A stretch of 64,000 nucleotides of DNA from Lewinellaceae bacterium (GCA_016716135.1 JADJWX010000015.1:1-64000), one strand, 5' to 3'. Counted from the first letter of the stretch, positions 25,686 through 34,821 are shown. The notes: generated from the letters alone by a model not told the origin. Translations and numbers: made by a program.

Positions 25686-27308
25686 ATGCAGGAAGTTGGA
25701 TTTCGGAACCCTGCCGCCTCACTCGAGACCATCGGGCTGAAGGGGTTCAAAACCGCATTTTGGAATCTTAGCCCCGAAGAATTAATCGAACATTCCATTG
25801 TCAAAGGCATGGGCCAACTCGCCGACAGCGGCGCCCTGGCCATTTCCACCGGGACCTTCACCGGCCGCTCACCCGAAGACCGGTTCATCGTTGAGGATGA
25901 TCAAACCCGGAACGACGTCGATTGGGGGAAGGTGAACAAACCCTTTGACGCTGCAAAATTTGACCAGCTGTGGGACAAGGTTTGCAACTACCTGGGCGAT
26001 AAAGAAATTTACGTGCGCGATGTAAAAGCCAACGCCAGCGCCGACCCGCTATACCACATGCGCATCCGCGTGATTACGGAATACCCCTGGAGCAACCAGT
26101 TTGCTTACAACATGTTCCGCCGCCCGAGCCGCGAAGAACTGGCTACCTACGAGCCGGGCTGGACGGTGCTCTGCGCCCCGGGCTTCGAAGCCGACCCGGC
26201 TGTGGATGGCACCCGCCAGGCCAATTTTGCCATCATGAATGTCGGCAAAAAACGCCTGCTCATCGGCGGCACCGGCTACACGGGCGAAATCAAAAAAGGG
26301 ATCTTTTCCACCATCAATTTTGTGCTGCCCACCCGCGGCAACGCATTGCCCATGCACTGCTCGGCCAACCTGGGTGAGGCAGGCGACATTGCACTGTTTT
26401 TTGGCTTGTCCGGTACCGGAAAAACCACCCTGAGTGCCGACCCAAACCGCCCGCTCATCGGCGACGACGAGCACGCCTGGAGCGACGCCGAAGTGTTCAA
26501 CTTTGAAGGCGGCTGCTATGCCAAGGTGATCGACCTGACCGAAGAAAAAGAACCCGACATCTACCGGGCCATCCGCCACGGGGCTATTCTTGAAAATATT
26601 GCCTTTCACGAAGGCACCCGCACGGTCGATTATGCTGACCGCAGCATCACGGAGAACACCCGCGTTTCCTATCCCATCCACTTCATTGCCAATGCCGTTC
26701 CGGAAAGCAACGCGCCGGGGAATCCAAAAAATATTTTCTTCCTCACCTGCGATGCCTTCGGCGTTTTGCCGCCGATCAGCAAACTGACGCCCGAACAGGC
26801 CATGTTTCACTTTGTGAGCGGCTACACCGCAAAAGTAGCCGGCACAGAAGTTGGGATCACCGATCCAAAAACTACGTTTTCCGCTTGCTTTGGCGCGCCG
26901 TTTTTACCGCTTCACCCCACGCGGTATGCCGACTTGCTGGGCAAAAAACTGCGGGAAAGCAAGGCCAACGTCTGGCTGGTCAATACCGGCTGGAGCGGCG
27001 GCTCGTACGGTGTGGGTAGCCGGATCAAACTGAAATACACCCGGGCAATGATCACCGCAGCCTTGCAGGGCGCCCTGGATTCGGTGGAATACACGGAGCA
27101 CCGCGTTTTTGGCCTGGCCATGCCCACCTCCTGCCCGAATGTACCGTCCGAAATCCTCAATCCGCGCAATACCTGGGAAAGCCCGAATGCCTACGACGCC
27201 AAGGCGAACCAACTGGCCAATGCCTTCATCGCAAATTTTTCAAAATTTGCCGATCAGGCCAGCCCGGAAATTCTCGCCGCCGCACCGAAACCGTTGGCTA
27301 CATTCTGA
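25686..27308 (+). CDS. pckA: Phosphoenolpyruvate carboxykinase (ATP)
   Basis: 540 residues from ATG 25686, the normal PckA length. Motifs: STGTFTGRSPEDRF (oxaloacetate site), the YTGEIKKGIF lysine region, the kinase-1a loop GLSGTGKTTLSADP, kinase-2-like LIGDDEHAWSD, ENIAFHEGTRTVDYAD, and NTGWSGGSYGVGSRIKLKYTR near the C-terminus. It converts oxaloacetate and ATP to PEP, ADP and CO2 in the cytoplasm, the entry step of gluconeogenesis. The gene stands alone, with a leader of about 150 nt and an intrinsic terminator at 27348-27384. Confidence 0.97.
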   Translation: MQEVGFRNPAASLETIGLKGFKTAFWNLSPEELIEHSIVKGMGQLADSGALAISTGTFTGRSPEDRFIVEDDQTRNDVDWGKVNKPFDAAKFDQLWDKVCNYLGDKEIYVRDVKANASADPLYHMRIRVITEYPWSNQFAYNMFRRPSREELATYEPGWTVLCAPGFEADPAVDGTRQANFAIMNVGKKRLLIGGTGYTGEIKKGIFSTINFVLPTRGNALPMHCSANLGEAGDIALFFGLSGTGKTTLSADPNRPLIGDDEHAWSDAEVFNFEGGCYAKVIDLTEEKEPDIYRAIRHGAILENIAFHEGTRTVDYADRSITENTRVSYPIHFIANAVPESNAPGNPKNIFFLTCDAFGVLPPISKLTPEQAMFHFVSGYTAKVAGTEVGITDPKTTFSACFGAPFLPLHPTRYADLLGKKLRESKANVWLVNTGWSGGSYGVGSRIKLKYTRAMITAALQGALDSVEYTEHRVFGLAMPTSCPNVPSEILNPRNTWESPNAYDAKANQLANAFIANFSKFADQASPEILAAAPKPLATF

Positions 27309-27347
27309 TCGGGCACGGCTGTACTTCCCCGCAGCGATGTATGCAAC

Positions 27348-27384
27348 GGGCCGTCCTGATCGTTCAGGACGGCCCGTTTCTTTT
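27348..27384 (+). terminator. Intrinsic terminator of pckA
   Basis: GGGCCGTCCTGA pairs perfectly with TCAGGACGGCCC (12 bp, 4-nt loop), followed by GTTTCTTTT. It begins 40 nt after the pckA stop. Confidence 0.9.
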
Positions 27385-27406
27385 ACCCTGCGGCAAAAGC
27401 ATTTTT

Positions 27407-27414
27407 TACATTTG
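27407..27414 (+). promoter_or_regulatory. Promoter -7 element TACATTTG
   Basis: TACATTTG fits TAnnTTTG. It lies 24 nt before ATG 27439 and just after the pckA terminator, so the lipoprotein gene has its own promoter. Confidence 0.55.
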
Positions 27415-27438
27415 CAAATCACTATTCAATTTGTGCAA

Positions 27439-27876
27439 ATGAAACTCAACTACTTCCTGTTCGTCCTGCTATGCACCGCCGTCATTTTCAGCCGGTGCAA
27501 ACCCACGAAATATACCCCGGAAACGCTCCCCGACGAATACCTGCGCTTTGGAAACGGCGGGGGATTCACCGGGATTGAAACTACCTACACGCTGTTGGAA
27601 AACGGCCAGGTATTTAAATCCGTTTCCCGCCAATCCGAAACACAGGAATTGGCAACCTGCAAACGAAAAAAAGTAAAGCAGCTGTTCGATCGCGCCGAGT
27701 CGCTCAACCTGACCAATGTGAAATTTATGTATCCCGGAAACATCTACCAGTTTATGGAAATCCGGGACGACGGTGTCAGCAACCGGATCGCCTGGGGCGA
27801 GAAAGACAACCCGGTAGACGATAATATTAAACTGCTGCACGAGGAATTGATGCAGCTGATTGTTGAAAAACACTAA
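27439..27876 (+). CDS. Small lipoprotein of unknown function
   Basis: 145 residues. The signal peptide MKLNYFLFVLLCTAVIF is followed by SRC, a lipobox-like site. The mature domain starts YTPETLPDEYLRFGNGGGFTGIETTYTLLENGQVF, continues with a basic helix (CKRKKVKQLFDRAESLNL) and ends NIKLLHEELMQLI. This pattern is seen in small Bacteroidota lipoproteins of unknown function. Nothing catalytic is visible. A long palindrome starts at its stop codon. Confidence 0.75.
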   Translation: MKLNYFLFVLLCTAVIFSRCKPTKYTPETLPDEYLRFGNGGGFTGIETTYTLLENGQVFKSVSRQSETQELATCKRKKVKQLFDRAESLNLTNVKFMYPGNIYQFMEIRDDGVSNRIAWGEKDNPVDDNIKLLHEELMQLIVEKH

Positions 27877-27951
27877 CCTGTCAGGTCAGTTTTTGAAAAA
27901 TAAGCGGCGCACAGCACCATGCTTATTTTTCAAAAATTGACCTGACAGGTT
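27875..27951. repeat. 31-bp-arm palindrome between the lipoprotein and M49 peptidase genes
   Basis: The arms 27875-27905 and 27921-27951 pair over 31 bp with one mismatch or G-T, around a 15-nt GC-rich loop. The left arm includes the stop of the lipoprotein gene. A T-rich tract (TTTTC) follows the right arm. It probably works as a terminator but is far longer than needed. Confidence 0.85.
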
Positions 27952-27971
27952 TTCAAAAAAAACACAAAAAC

Positions 27972-30041
27972 ATGAAACACACAGTTAAACTTCTCCCACT
28001 GATTTTTATCGGGGCTTTTGCTTTTTTTTCCTGTAAAAACACCGAAACCACCCCGCCACCCACAGCCGACGACCGGGTGGTGCTCGACACCTTTGCCGAC
28101 CTGCAAATCCTGCGGTATGAGCTCCCCGGTTGGGACGAACTCAGCCTGCGGCAAAAAACATTTATTTACCACCTGAGCGAAGCGGCGCTGGCCGGCCGCG
28201 ACATCATTTACGACCAGCATTGCAAGCACAACCTCGCCGTGCGCAAAACCATCGAGGCGATCCACGAAACCTACAGCGGCGACCGGAATTCGGCTGACTG
28301 GAAAGCCTTCGAGGTGTACGCCAAGCGGGTTTGGTTTAGCAACGGCATCCACCACCACTACAATGAAACGAAGTTTTTGCCCGACTTTTCCCGGGAATAT
28401 TTTGCCGAACTGGTCAACAACAGCAAGGCCAGTGCCTTGCCCCTCGCAGCAACCGAAGATGCCGCCGCCCTGGTAACCAAGCTGACGCCGGTCATTTTTG
28501 ATCCTGCCGTATTTTCCAAACGGACCAACAAAGACGAAGGCGTGGACGTAGTGCAGGCTTCGGCAGTTAATTTTTACGAAAACATCACCGCCGACGAGGT
28601 CGACCAGTTTTACAAAATGCAGCAGAAAGCCGCCGGCGAAAACCCGCCGATGGTTGGTTTGAATTCCAAACTAATGGGCGATGGCGAAGGCGGCGAACCC
28701 TACGAAATTGTTTGGCGTGCCGGTGAGGGCAATATGTACGGCGCCGCTATTGATAAAATTATCGGGCACCTGGAAAAAGCGATGCCTTTTGCCGAAAACG
28801 ACCAGCAGAAAAAAGCCATCGGCCTGCTCATCGAGTATTACAAAACCGGCGACCTGAAAAAGTTTGACGAATACAATATCGCCTGGGTGCAGGATACAAC
28901 CAGCACCATCGATTTCATCAACGGCTTTATCGAAGTATACCACGACCCGAAGGGCTACAAGGGCGACTGGGAAGCCGTCGTGCAATACAACGACCCGGAT
29001 GCGACGAAAAAAATGGCCATTGTGAGCAAACACGCCCAGTATTTTGAAGACAACAGCACGATTGCCGAAGCGCACAAGAAAAAAAGCGTGCAGGGGGTAT
29101 CGTACCGCGTCATCAATGTCGCTATGGAAGGCGGCGATGCTGCCCCCTCGACGCCTATCGGCATCAACCTGCCCAACTCCGACTGGATTCGCGCGCAATA
29201 CGGCTCCAAATCTATCAGCCTGAACAACATCGAAAATGCCTACAGCAAAGCCGGGGGCGCTGCAGCTACCGCTGAATTTGCCAACGATCCCGAAGAAGTG
29301 GAACGCGCCAAACAATACGGAGAAGCCTGCGGTAAAATGCACACCGCCCTCCACGAAGTGATCGGCCATGCCAGCGGACAGCTCAATCCCGGCGTGGCTA
29401 CGCCCAACATCACGCTCCAAACCTACGCCAGCACGCTCGAAGAAGGCCGCGCCGACCTGGTAGCCCTCTATTTCATGCCCGACCCCAAACTGGTCGAATG
29501 GGGCCTCATGCCCTCCGCCGACGCCTACAAAGCCGAGTACGACAACTACCTGCGCAACGGCCTCTTGCAGCAATTGCGCCGCATCAACCCCGGGGACAAT
29601 CTGGAAGAAGACCACATGCGCAACCGCCACCTCGTGGCCTCCTGGGTATTTGAAAAAGGCAAAGCCGACAATGTGGTGGTCAAGGAAGTCCGCGATGGAA
29701 AAACCTACATCGATATCAAGGACTACGATAAACTGCGCATTCTTTTTGGTGAATTACTGGCCGAAATTCAGCGCATCAAATCGGAAGGCGACTTTAAAGC
29801 CGCCAAAGAACTCGTGGAAGGCTACGCGGTCAAAGTTGATCCGGAACTGGTCCGGGAAGTGAAAAGCCGCTACGCCAAACTACCCACCAAACCCTACTCG
29901 GGATTTGTGCAGCCGCGGCTGATCCCCGTCACCGATGCCGGGGGGCAGATCACCGACGTGAAGGTGGAAGTGGAGACCGACTTTGTCAAACAAATGCTGC
30001 GCTACGGGAAGGCGTATGCTTTTTTGCCGGTGTATAATTGA
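27972..30041 (+). CDS. Dipeptidyl-peptidase III-like metallopeptidase (M49), lipoprotein
   Basis: 689 residues. The signal peptide ends in FFSC, a lipobox, so the enzyme is probably lipid-anchored in the envelope. The M49 zinc site is present: HEVIGH (about residues 459-464), followed about 30 residues later by EEGRAD, the counterpart of EECRAE with the zinc-binding Glu kept. KGKAD-like and DYDKLRILFGELLAEIQRIKSEGD segments follow, as in the C-terminal part of the family. M49 enzymes remove dipeptides from the N-terminus of oligopeptides. The usual bacterial form is cytoplasmic or periplasmic; the lipobox here points to the periplasm or outer membrane. The gene follows a 31-bp palindrome, so it may be transcribed on its own. 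Confidence 0.9.
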   Translation: MKHTVKLLPLIFIGAFAFFSCKNTETTPPPTADDRVVLDTFADLQILRYELPGWDELSLRQKTFIYHLSEAALAGRDIIYDQHCKHNLAVRKTIEAIHETYSGDRNSADWKAFEVYAKRVWFSNGIHHHYNETKFLPDFSREYFAELVNNSKASALPLAATEDAAALVTKLTPVIFDPAVFSKRTNKDEGVDVVQASAVNFYENITADEVDQFYKMQQKAAGENPPMVGLNSKLMGDGEGGEPYEIVWRAGEGNMYGAAIDKIIGHLEKAMPFAENDQQKKAIGLLIEYYKTGDLKKFDEYNIAWVQDTTSTIDFINGFIEVYHDPKGYKGDWEAVVQYNDPDATKKMAIVSKHAQYFEDNSTIAEAHKKKSVQGVSYRVINVAMEGGDAAPSTPIGINLPNSDWIRAQYGSKSISLNNIENAYSKAGGAAATAEFANDPEEVERAKQYGEACGKMHTALHEVIGHASGQLNPGVATPNITLQTYASTLEEGRADLVALYFMPDPKLVEWGLMPSADAYKAEYDNYLRNGLLQQLRRINPGDNLEEDHMRNRHLVASWVFEKGKADNVVVKEVRDGKTYIDIKDYDKLRILFGELLAEIQRIKSEGDFKAAKELVEGYAVKVDPELVREVKSRYAKLPTKPYSGFVQPRLIPVTDAGGQITDVKVEVETDFVKQMLRYGKAYAFLPVYN

Positions 30042-30106
30042 GGCGCTGTTCAGGGTGAACCAAAAGTGCTTTTTTGAAAGCCTTCCGTAGATTGTTTTTT
30101 TTAAAC

Positions 30107-30535
30107 AAACATGAGTCATGCGAATCAGGGGTTAACCTGGCAATATTACCTTCGAATAAAGCCCGTTACCGGCGTGCAATGATTAGAAGCCATCTCGCTC
30201 TTTTCGCTTGTACAGGTTCCTCGCTGCGCTCGGAATGACAAAACCTCGTTTTAAAAATTGGGGGGCGAAAGATTTGGAATAACGGAACATTACGGCGCCC
30301 CCAATTTTGGCCTCAGGAGCACCCGCAGCAGTTGGGCCAAAGGGGAGGGGCGCCGCAATATTGCCTTACCAGGATTTACCGCCCCTCCATGTTTTACGCA
30401 ATGAGCCTTGTCATTCCGAGCGCAGCGAGGAACCTGCCCGCTCGAAAAGGGGAATCCTAAATATAACTTGCCTTTGCACGCCGGTAGAGGGCTTTGGAGG
30501 AGGATATTAACCCCTGATTCGCATGACTCATGTTT
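30107..30535. mobile_element. Nested palindromic repeat element, copy 1 (CCTCGCTGCGCTCGG family)
   Basis: Three nested inverted repeats. The outermost has perfect 29-bp arms (30107-30135 and 30507-30535). A middle pair (30158-30179 and 30474-30495) carries ACCGGCGTGCAA. An inner pair (30213-30241 and 30409-30437) carries CCTCGCTGCGCTCGG. The half 30390-30486 is nearly identical, in reverse complement, to 59470-59560 in the second copy. Translations give the well-known spurious HSERSEE-type peptides, so no gene is called here. No transposase is present, so any mobility would need help in trans. The element fills the whole gap between the M49 peptidase and the convergent enoyl-CoA hydratase gene. 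Confidence 0.7.
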
Positions 30536-30593
30536 GCACCTTCGCGGTAAAAAATATGTCGCGTCGGGCCTGGGATTTACTTATGAGACAGTC

Positions 30594-31370
30594 TCAGGTT
30601 TTCGACTTAAACGCCGTAATCGCCGTTTTCGCAAAATCTGACAGCGCCATTCGTCCGCTCAGCGTAGCGCGTTCGTACAGGAGCGTATCCCAGTGTTCGG
30701 TGCCCTGCCAAAAAATTTTCTTGAGTTCGGCTAATGCCTCCGGGTTGTACGCGCTCAGATTTTGCGTAAAATGATCGAGGTAGGCGTCCAGTTGTTCCAC
30801 CGTTTCAAATACCTCCTGGAACAGCCCTTTTTCCTTGGCCCAGGCGGCAGTTTGCCACTCACCGGGGTTGAGTGCCATCTGGCTGAATGCCGAAACACCC
30901 ACCTTGCGCTCCACAGCGGGGCCAATCACAAAGGGCCCAAAACCGACGGCCAGTTCACTCAGCCGCACAGAGCCGTATTGGGAAGCCATGCAAAAATCGG
31001 TACCTGCAGCCAGGCCCACCCCGCCGCCAACGGCTTTCCCGTGCACCCGCCCGACGATGATTTTCGGGCAGCGCCGCATGGCATTGATCACGTTGCCAAA
31101 ACCGGAAAAAAAACGAAGGCTGGTTTCGTAATCCTCGATGGCAACCAACTCATCAAAACTGGCGCCGGCGCAAAAGGTGCGGTGCTCGGCACTGCGCAAG
31201 ACGATGACCCGGACATCCGGATGGTTGCCGGCAGCCGCAAAGGCATCCACCAGCGCTTGGAGCAGGCGGCTGGGCAGGCTGTTGTGGTTGGGGTGAAAAA
31301 ACGTGATATCGGCTACGCCGTTGGTTTTTATTTCTGTGTGGACGTAGCCTTGCTGGGTGATATTTTCCAT
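30594..31370 (-). CDS. Enoyl-CoA hydratase/isomerase family protein
   Basis: 258 residues from ATG 31370 (the TTG at 31376 is not used). Crotonase-fold features: HPNHNSLPSRLLQAL near the N-terminus, the first oxyanion-hole segment FCAGASFDEL, the second RVHGKAVGGGVGLAAGTDFCMAS, and LSELAVGFGPFVIGP. One of the two usual catalytic acids, expected in the second segment, is not clearly present (GGGVGLAAGTD), so hydratase activity itself is uncertain. Members act on CoA thioesters in fatty-acid or amino-acid breakdown. No beta-oxidation genes are adjacent. Confidence 0.88.
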   Translation of the reverse strand: MENITQQGYVHTEIKTNGVADITFFHPNHNSLPSRLLQALVDAFAAAGNHPDVRVIVLRSAEHRTFCAGASFDELVAIEDYETSLRFFSGFGNVINAMRRCPKIIVGRVHGKAVGGGVGLAAGTDFCMASQYGSVRLSELAVGFGPFVIGPAVERKVGVSAFSQMALNPGEWQTAAWAKEKGLFQEVFETVEQLDAYLDHFTQNLSAYNPEALAELKKIFWQGTEHWDTLLYERATLSGRMALSDFAKTAITAFKSKT

Positions 31371-31405
31371 AACCAATTGCGTTTCGACTTATTTTAAAAG
31401 GTGGG

Positions 31406-31413
31406 CAAAGGTA
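31406..31413 (-). promoter_or_regulatory. Promoter -7 element TACCTTTG (minus strand)
   Basis: CAAAGGTA on the plus strand reads TACCTTTG on the minus strand. It lies 36 nt before ATG 31370 of the enoyl-CoA hydratase-like gene. Confidence 0.6.
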
Positions 31414-31525
31414 GGGTTTTACAAATGTCCGTACCGGGACAAATCGGTTTTAAACAACTCCGGAGCAGCCATCCGGGATAGGGGAAACCAGGTTAACTGC
31501 CATCAAACAGAAAAAACAAAAGATC

Positions 31526-32467
31526 ATGAATCGACTCTTTTTACGGTACGGATACTGGTGGGTACTGCTCCTGATTCCATTGGCATGTGTCAAAACGGAA
31601 CTTGTTCCTGAAACGCTTCCACCTCAATTACATGTTTCACCGGCAATGCTTTCGCTTCAGGTAGGCGAAATCGTGCAGCTGAATGCCGTTTACACGAATA
31701 ACCAGGGCGAAAACCAGTCGGCTATAATCACCTGGAAAAGCCGTGCACCAGGAATCGTTTCTGTAAGTTCGGGCGGCCTTCTCAGTGGCCTGGCCGGTGG
31801 TCAGGCATGGGTAATCGCGACTGCACCCGGCAACCTTCAGGACTCTGTCCTGGTAACTGTTGTGGCAAACCCAAACGCAGTAGCCCGCGTAGAAGTGCTC
31901 AACGCCCCTTCGACGCTGGACATCAACGCCAGCGCCACCCTGCAGGCCAAAGCGTATAATGCGGCGAATGCGGAATTGAGTGGCCTGGTGTTTTCCTGGC
32001 ACAGTTCCGATACCGATATTTTACAAGTTGATGCTACCGGAAACCTTACCGGGCTTGCTGCCGGCACAGCCGCTGTACGCGCCGAAACAGCCGGTATCTC
32101 CAGTTTGCCGGTCTCCATCCAGGTATTACCCACAGGCGGGCAATCGCGCAGCGGGCAGTTTTCCGGCAACTCCGGTTATACCGTTAAAGGCACTGCCACG
32201 CTGGAGCAAAACGGCAACACACTCCGCCTGGTACTCCAATCTGATTTCATGGCCTCTAACGGCCCCATGCTGGGGGTATACCTGGCCGGCACGGAAAGCG
32301 GCGGACTGAGCGCACAGAACAGCGTATCGCTTGGCAACCTCCAGGCCAATTCGGGTATGCAAGAATATACGGTGCCAGCCGGTGTTACACTTCAAACGTA
32401 CAATTACGTTGTCATTTATTGTATTCCGTTTAATGTCCGTTTTGGTACGGCACAACTCAATAACTAA
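31526..32467 (+). CDS. Lipoprotein with Big_2 (Ig-like) domains and a DM13 domain
   Basis: 313 residues. The signal peptide ends at LLIPLAC (lipobox). Two bacterial Ig-like group 2 units follow: LHVSPAMLSLQVGEIVQLNA ... VSVSSGGLLSGLAGGQAWVIAT, and LDINASATLQAKAY ... LQVDATGNLTGLAAGTAAVRA. The C-terminal 105 residues fit a DM13 domain (GQFSGNSGYTVKGTATL, SDFMASNGPMLGVYLAG, YVVIYCIPFNVRFG); the Cys in VIYC is typical. DM13 has been proposed to take part in electron transfer. The next gene starts 2 bp after the stop, so both are probably one operon. Confidence 0.88.
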   Translation: MNRLFLRYGYWWVLLLIPLACVKTELVPETLPPQLHVSPAMLSLQVGEIVQLNAVYTNNQGENQSAIITWKSRAPGIVSVSSGGLLSGLAGGQAWVIATAPGNLQDSVLVTVVANPNAVARVEVLNAPSTLDINASATLQAKAYNAANAELSGLVFSWHSSDTDILQVDATGNLTGLAAGTAAVRAETAGISSLPVSIQVLPTGGQSRSGQFSGNSGYTVKGTATLEQNGNTLRLVLQSDFMASNGPMLGVYLAGTESGGLSAQNSVSLGNLQANSGMQEYTVPAGVTLQTYNYVVIYCIPFNVRFGTAQLNN

Positions 32468-32469
32468 CT

Positions 32470-33323
32470 ATGCGGACGATCTTTCTTTTTTTGTCGATAC
32501 TGATGCTCACGCAAAATATCAGCCGGGCCAACGGCTGGCCTCAGCCCAGGGGACACGGTTTTTTCAAACTGGATTTCTACAGTATCCGCGCCCGGCAATT
32601 CTACGGTATGGACGGGAACATCTACGATATTAACGGCGCCGGCACCTTGCTCGGCAATTATACGGCTTCCTTTTACGGCGAATACGGGCTGAGCAATCGC
32701 ATTACTGCCATCGCGTATGTGCCTTTTTGGGTGCGCAATACCGTAAACGAGGGCAAAGGCGCCCTAACCGGTGAAATCCTCCAGCCCGGGCTTGAGAACA
32801 CCGCTGTTGGCGATATTGATCTGGGTTTCCGGGTAGGTTTGCTGCGTAAAGGCGCATGGGTATTGAGTGCATCGGCCATGTTCGGCATTCCGAGCGGCGA
32901 TTTTAGCAACCCCGACCTGTTGTACACCGGCGATGGCGAGTTCAACCAACTGGTCAGATTCGAATGGGGCTACGGACAGGCCCGCTGGTATGCTACCGGA
33001 AATGTGGGCTTTAACAACCGCACCAAGGGTTTTTCGGAAGAATTCCGGTACCACCTGGAAGCAGGTTATTGGTTTTGCCGGGTAAATTTCTGGCTACAGT
33101 AAAGTTGGCCGGTATTGAGTCGTTCAACAACGGCAACCCGGAAGGTTCCGGCAACGGTCTGTTTTCAAATAATGTGGAATTTGTCTCCCCGCAATTTGCG
33201 CTGACGTACGAGCACCGGCAAAAATGGGGGGTAACGGCGCAGGTAGCCGGCGCTGTAAGCGGGCGGAATGTACTGGCGGCGCCGGCAGTTTCGGTAGGGG
33301 TGTATTTGAAGGTTGGAGGGTAG
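32470..33323 (+). CDS. Outer-membrane-barrel-like protein, frameshifted near 33072
   Basis: The signal peptide MRTIFLFLSILMLTQNISRA is followed by beta-rich sequence of outer-membrane type (FFKLDFYSIRARQFYG, ASFYGEYGLSNRITAIAYVPFW, GDIDLGFRVGLLRKGAWVLSASA). The frame ends at 33102 with a short unrelated tail (CRVNFWLQ). The next frame (33069-33323) continues the pattern: LPGKFLATVKLAGIESFNNG ... GVYLKVGG. Reading GYWF into LPGKFLATVK needs one extra T in the TTTT run at about 33071-33074. A single-base loss has therefore split one gene of about 285 residues. It lies 2 bp after the DM13 lipoprotein gene and probably works with it. Whether the frameshift is real or an error cannot be told here. 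Confidence 0.75.
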
Positions 33324-33424
33324 ATTTTTTTGGAATTTCCCGGCAAGCACAGTTTCAGATAGGCAGCGGCTAAAAGGATTTACGATTGGAATAAATATGT
33401 TAACCCTGTTTAATGTGCTAACGC

Positions 33425-33889
33425 TCAATACCGCACCCCCAATTTCCCATAAATAAAACTCATCAGCCAGGCCGGCCCGATAAGCAAAAACTGGAGGTCT
33501 TTAAAGAACGAGGGTTTTTTCCCTTCCACTTTATGGCCCCAAAACTGGCCGATCCAGGCTAAAACGAAAATCGCCACGCACACCTGCCAAAGCACCAGCC
33601 CGGTCGCTTCGATCTGCTGCGCCAGGAACAGGCAGAAGGCCGAAAACAGCAACATACCGACCGACAAGGCGGGCGACAGGCGCAGGTAGTACAGCACTGC
33701 CAGCGCCAACAATACCATGGCCACATTGAGTTCGAGGCCGGGCATTACTTCGACGCCCAGTTTGATGCCGTAAAAAAGACCGACAATGGAAAAAAAAATG
33801 GCCGGCACGCAAATCCAGTGCACCAGTTTGTTGGTAGGGTTTTGGTGGCTTTCGCCGTATTCGGACAACCAGTCGTTAATTGTTCGCAT
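33425..33889 (-). CDS. DUF962 / Mpo1-like membrane protein
   Basis: 154 residues with the family start (INDWLSEYGESHQNPTNKLVHWICVPAIF), whose His is part of the conserved metal-binding set. Four hydrophobic segments follow, including ELNVAMVLLALAVLYYL and LVLWQVCVAIFVLAWIGQFWGH. A second conserved GHKVEGKKPSFFKDLQFLLIGPAWL segment ends the domain. Yeast Mpo1 is an iron-dependent dioxygenase of long-chain 2-hydroxy fatty acids; the bacterial substrate is not established. Divergent from the omega-amidase gene. Confidence 0.9.
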   Translation of the reverse strand: MRTINDWLSEYGESHQNPTNKLVHWICVPAIFFSIVGLFYGIKLGVEVMPGLELNVAMVLLALAVLYYLRLSPALSVGMLLFSAFCLFLAQQIEATGLVLWQVCVAIFVLAWIGQFWGHKVEGKKPSFFKDLQFLLIGPAWLMSFIYGKLGVRY

Positions 33890-33956
33890 GGGAAAAAATT
33901 TACGCGACGTGCGGATTGAAAAATGGTTTTGCTAAGCAAAAATAGCGAACCAGCCG

Positions 33957-33964
33957 CTAAGTTT
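33957..33964 (+). promoter_or_regulatory. Promoter -7 element TAAGTTTG
   Basis: TAAGTTTG fits TAnnTTTG and ends 30 nt before ATG 33995 of the omega-amidase gene. Confidence 0.5.
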
Positions 33965-33994
33965 GCAGGGATTCGTTCACTCAGCCCATTCTGC

Positions 33995-34765
33995 ATGCGC
34001 ATTTCCATTGTTCAATCCAACCTGCTCTGGGAAGACCCCACTGCCAACCGGACCGAATTTGCCCGAAAACTCGCTTCGCTGGCGGGCCAAACTGATCTGG
34101 TCGTATTGCCCGAGATGTTTACCTCCGGCTTTTCCATGAATGCTGCGGTACTGGCCGAACCGATGGACGGACCTACGATGCACTGGCTGGCCGAGCAGGC
34201 CGCCCGGCTCAATGCCGCCATTACCGGCAGCTTCATCTGCCTCGAAAACGACCGGTTTTACAACCGCCTGGTTTTTATGCGCCCCGATGGCCGCTGGGAC
34301 CACTACGACAAACGACACCTGTTTACGCTGGCCCGGGAACACGAAACGTTTACTCCCGGAAAATCCCGCACCATACTAACCTGGCAAGGCTGGCGCATTT
34401 GCCCGCTGGTTTGTTACGATTTGCGCTTCCCGGCCTGGAGCCGTCAACCCAAAAACGACGCCTACGATATGTTGCTGTATGTGGCCAATTGGCCCGCCAG
34501 GCGCGGCCACCACTGGCGCAGCCTGCTTCCTGCCCGGGCCATCGAAAACCAATGTTTTGTAGCGGCAGTAAACATCGTGGGCACCGATGGCGCCGGACTC
34601 GACTACGTTGGGGATAGTTGTATCTGGGATTATTCCGGTCAGGTAATTTGCCGGTTGAGCGTAGAGCCCGGCATCTACACCGCCGAGCTGAATCTGGCGC
34701 CTATGCAGGAATACCGGCGGCAGCTGGCCTTCCTGGACGATGCCGATAGGTTGTCGATATTGTAG
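33995..34765 (+). CDS. Nitrilase-superfamily amidohydrolase, omega-amidase (YafV/Nit2) type
   Basis: 256 residues from ATG 33995. The nitrilase triad is visible: Glu in LPEMFTSGF, Lys in HYDKRHLF and Cys in CPLVCYDLRFP. RGHHWRSLLPARAIENQCF and VNIVGTDGAGLDYVGDS are typical of the YafV branch. These enzymes hydrolyse 2-oxoglutaramate or 2-oxosuccinamate, clearing products of glutamine transamination, in the cytoplasm. The earlier in-frame GTG/ATG region (33923-33994) holds the promoter and is not coding. Confidence 0.9.
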   Translation: MRISIVQSNLLWEDPTANRTEFARKLASLAGQTDLVVLPEMFTSGFSMNAAVLAEPMDGPTMHWLAEQAARLNAAITGSFICLENDRFYNRLVFMRPDGRWDHYDKRHLFTLAREHETFTPGKSRTILTWQGWRICPLVCYDLRFPAWSRQPKNDAYDMLLYVANWPARRGHHWRSLLPARAIENQCFVAAVNIVGTDGAGLDYVGDSCIWDYSGQVICRLSVEPGIYTAELNLAPMQEYRRQLAFLDDADRLSIL

Positions 34766-34813
34766 CCTCCGGAAGATTTCAACCCTGAAAATCAACAGGT
34801 TCAGACTTTTTTT

Positions 34814-34821
34814 TACCTTTG
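34814..34821 (+). promoter_or_regulatory. Promoter -7 element TACCTTTG
   Basis: TACCTTTG follows a T-rich tract upstream of the first NlpC/P60 gene. The leader to ATG 34934 would be about 110 nt. Confidence 0.5.

Noticed and set aside
30307..30774. Short open frames giving HSERSEE-like peptides (also 59428-59828)
   Set aside because: They are translations of the palindromic repeat, a known source of false genes in many bacterial genomes.
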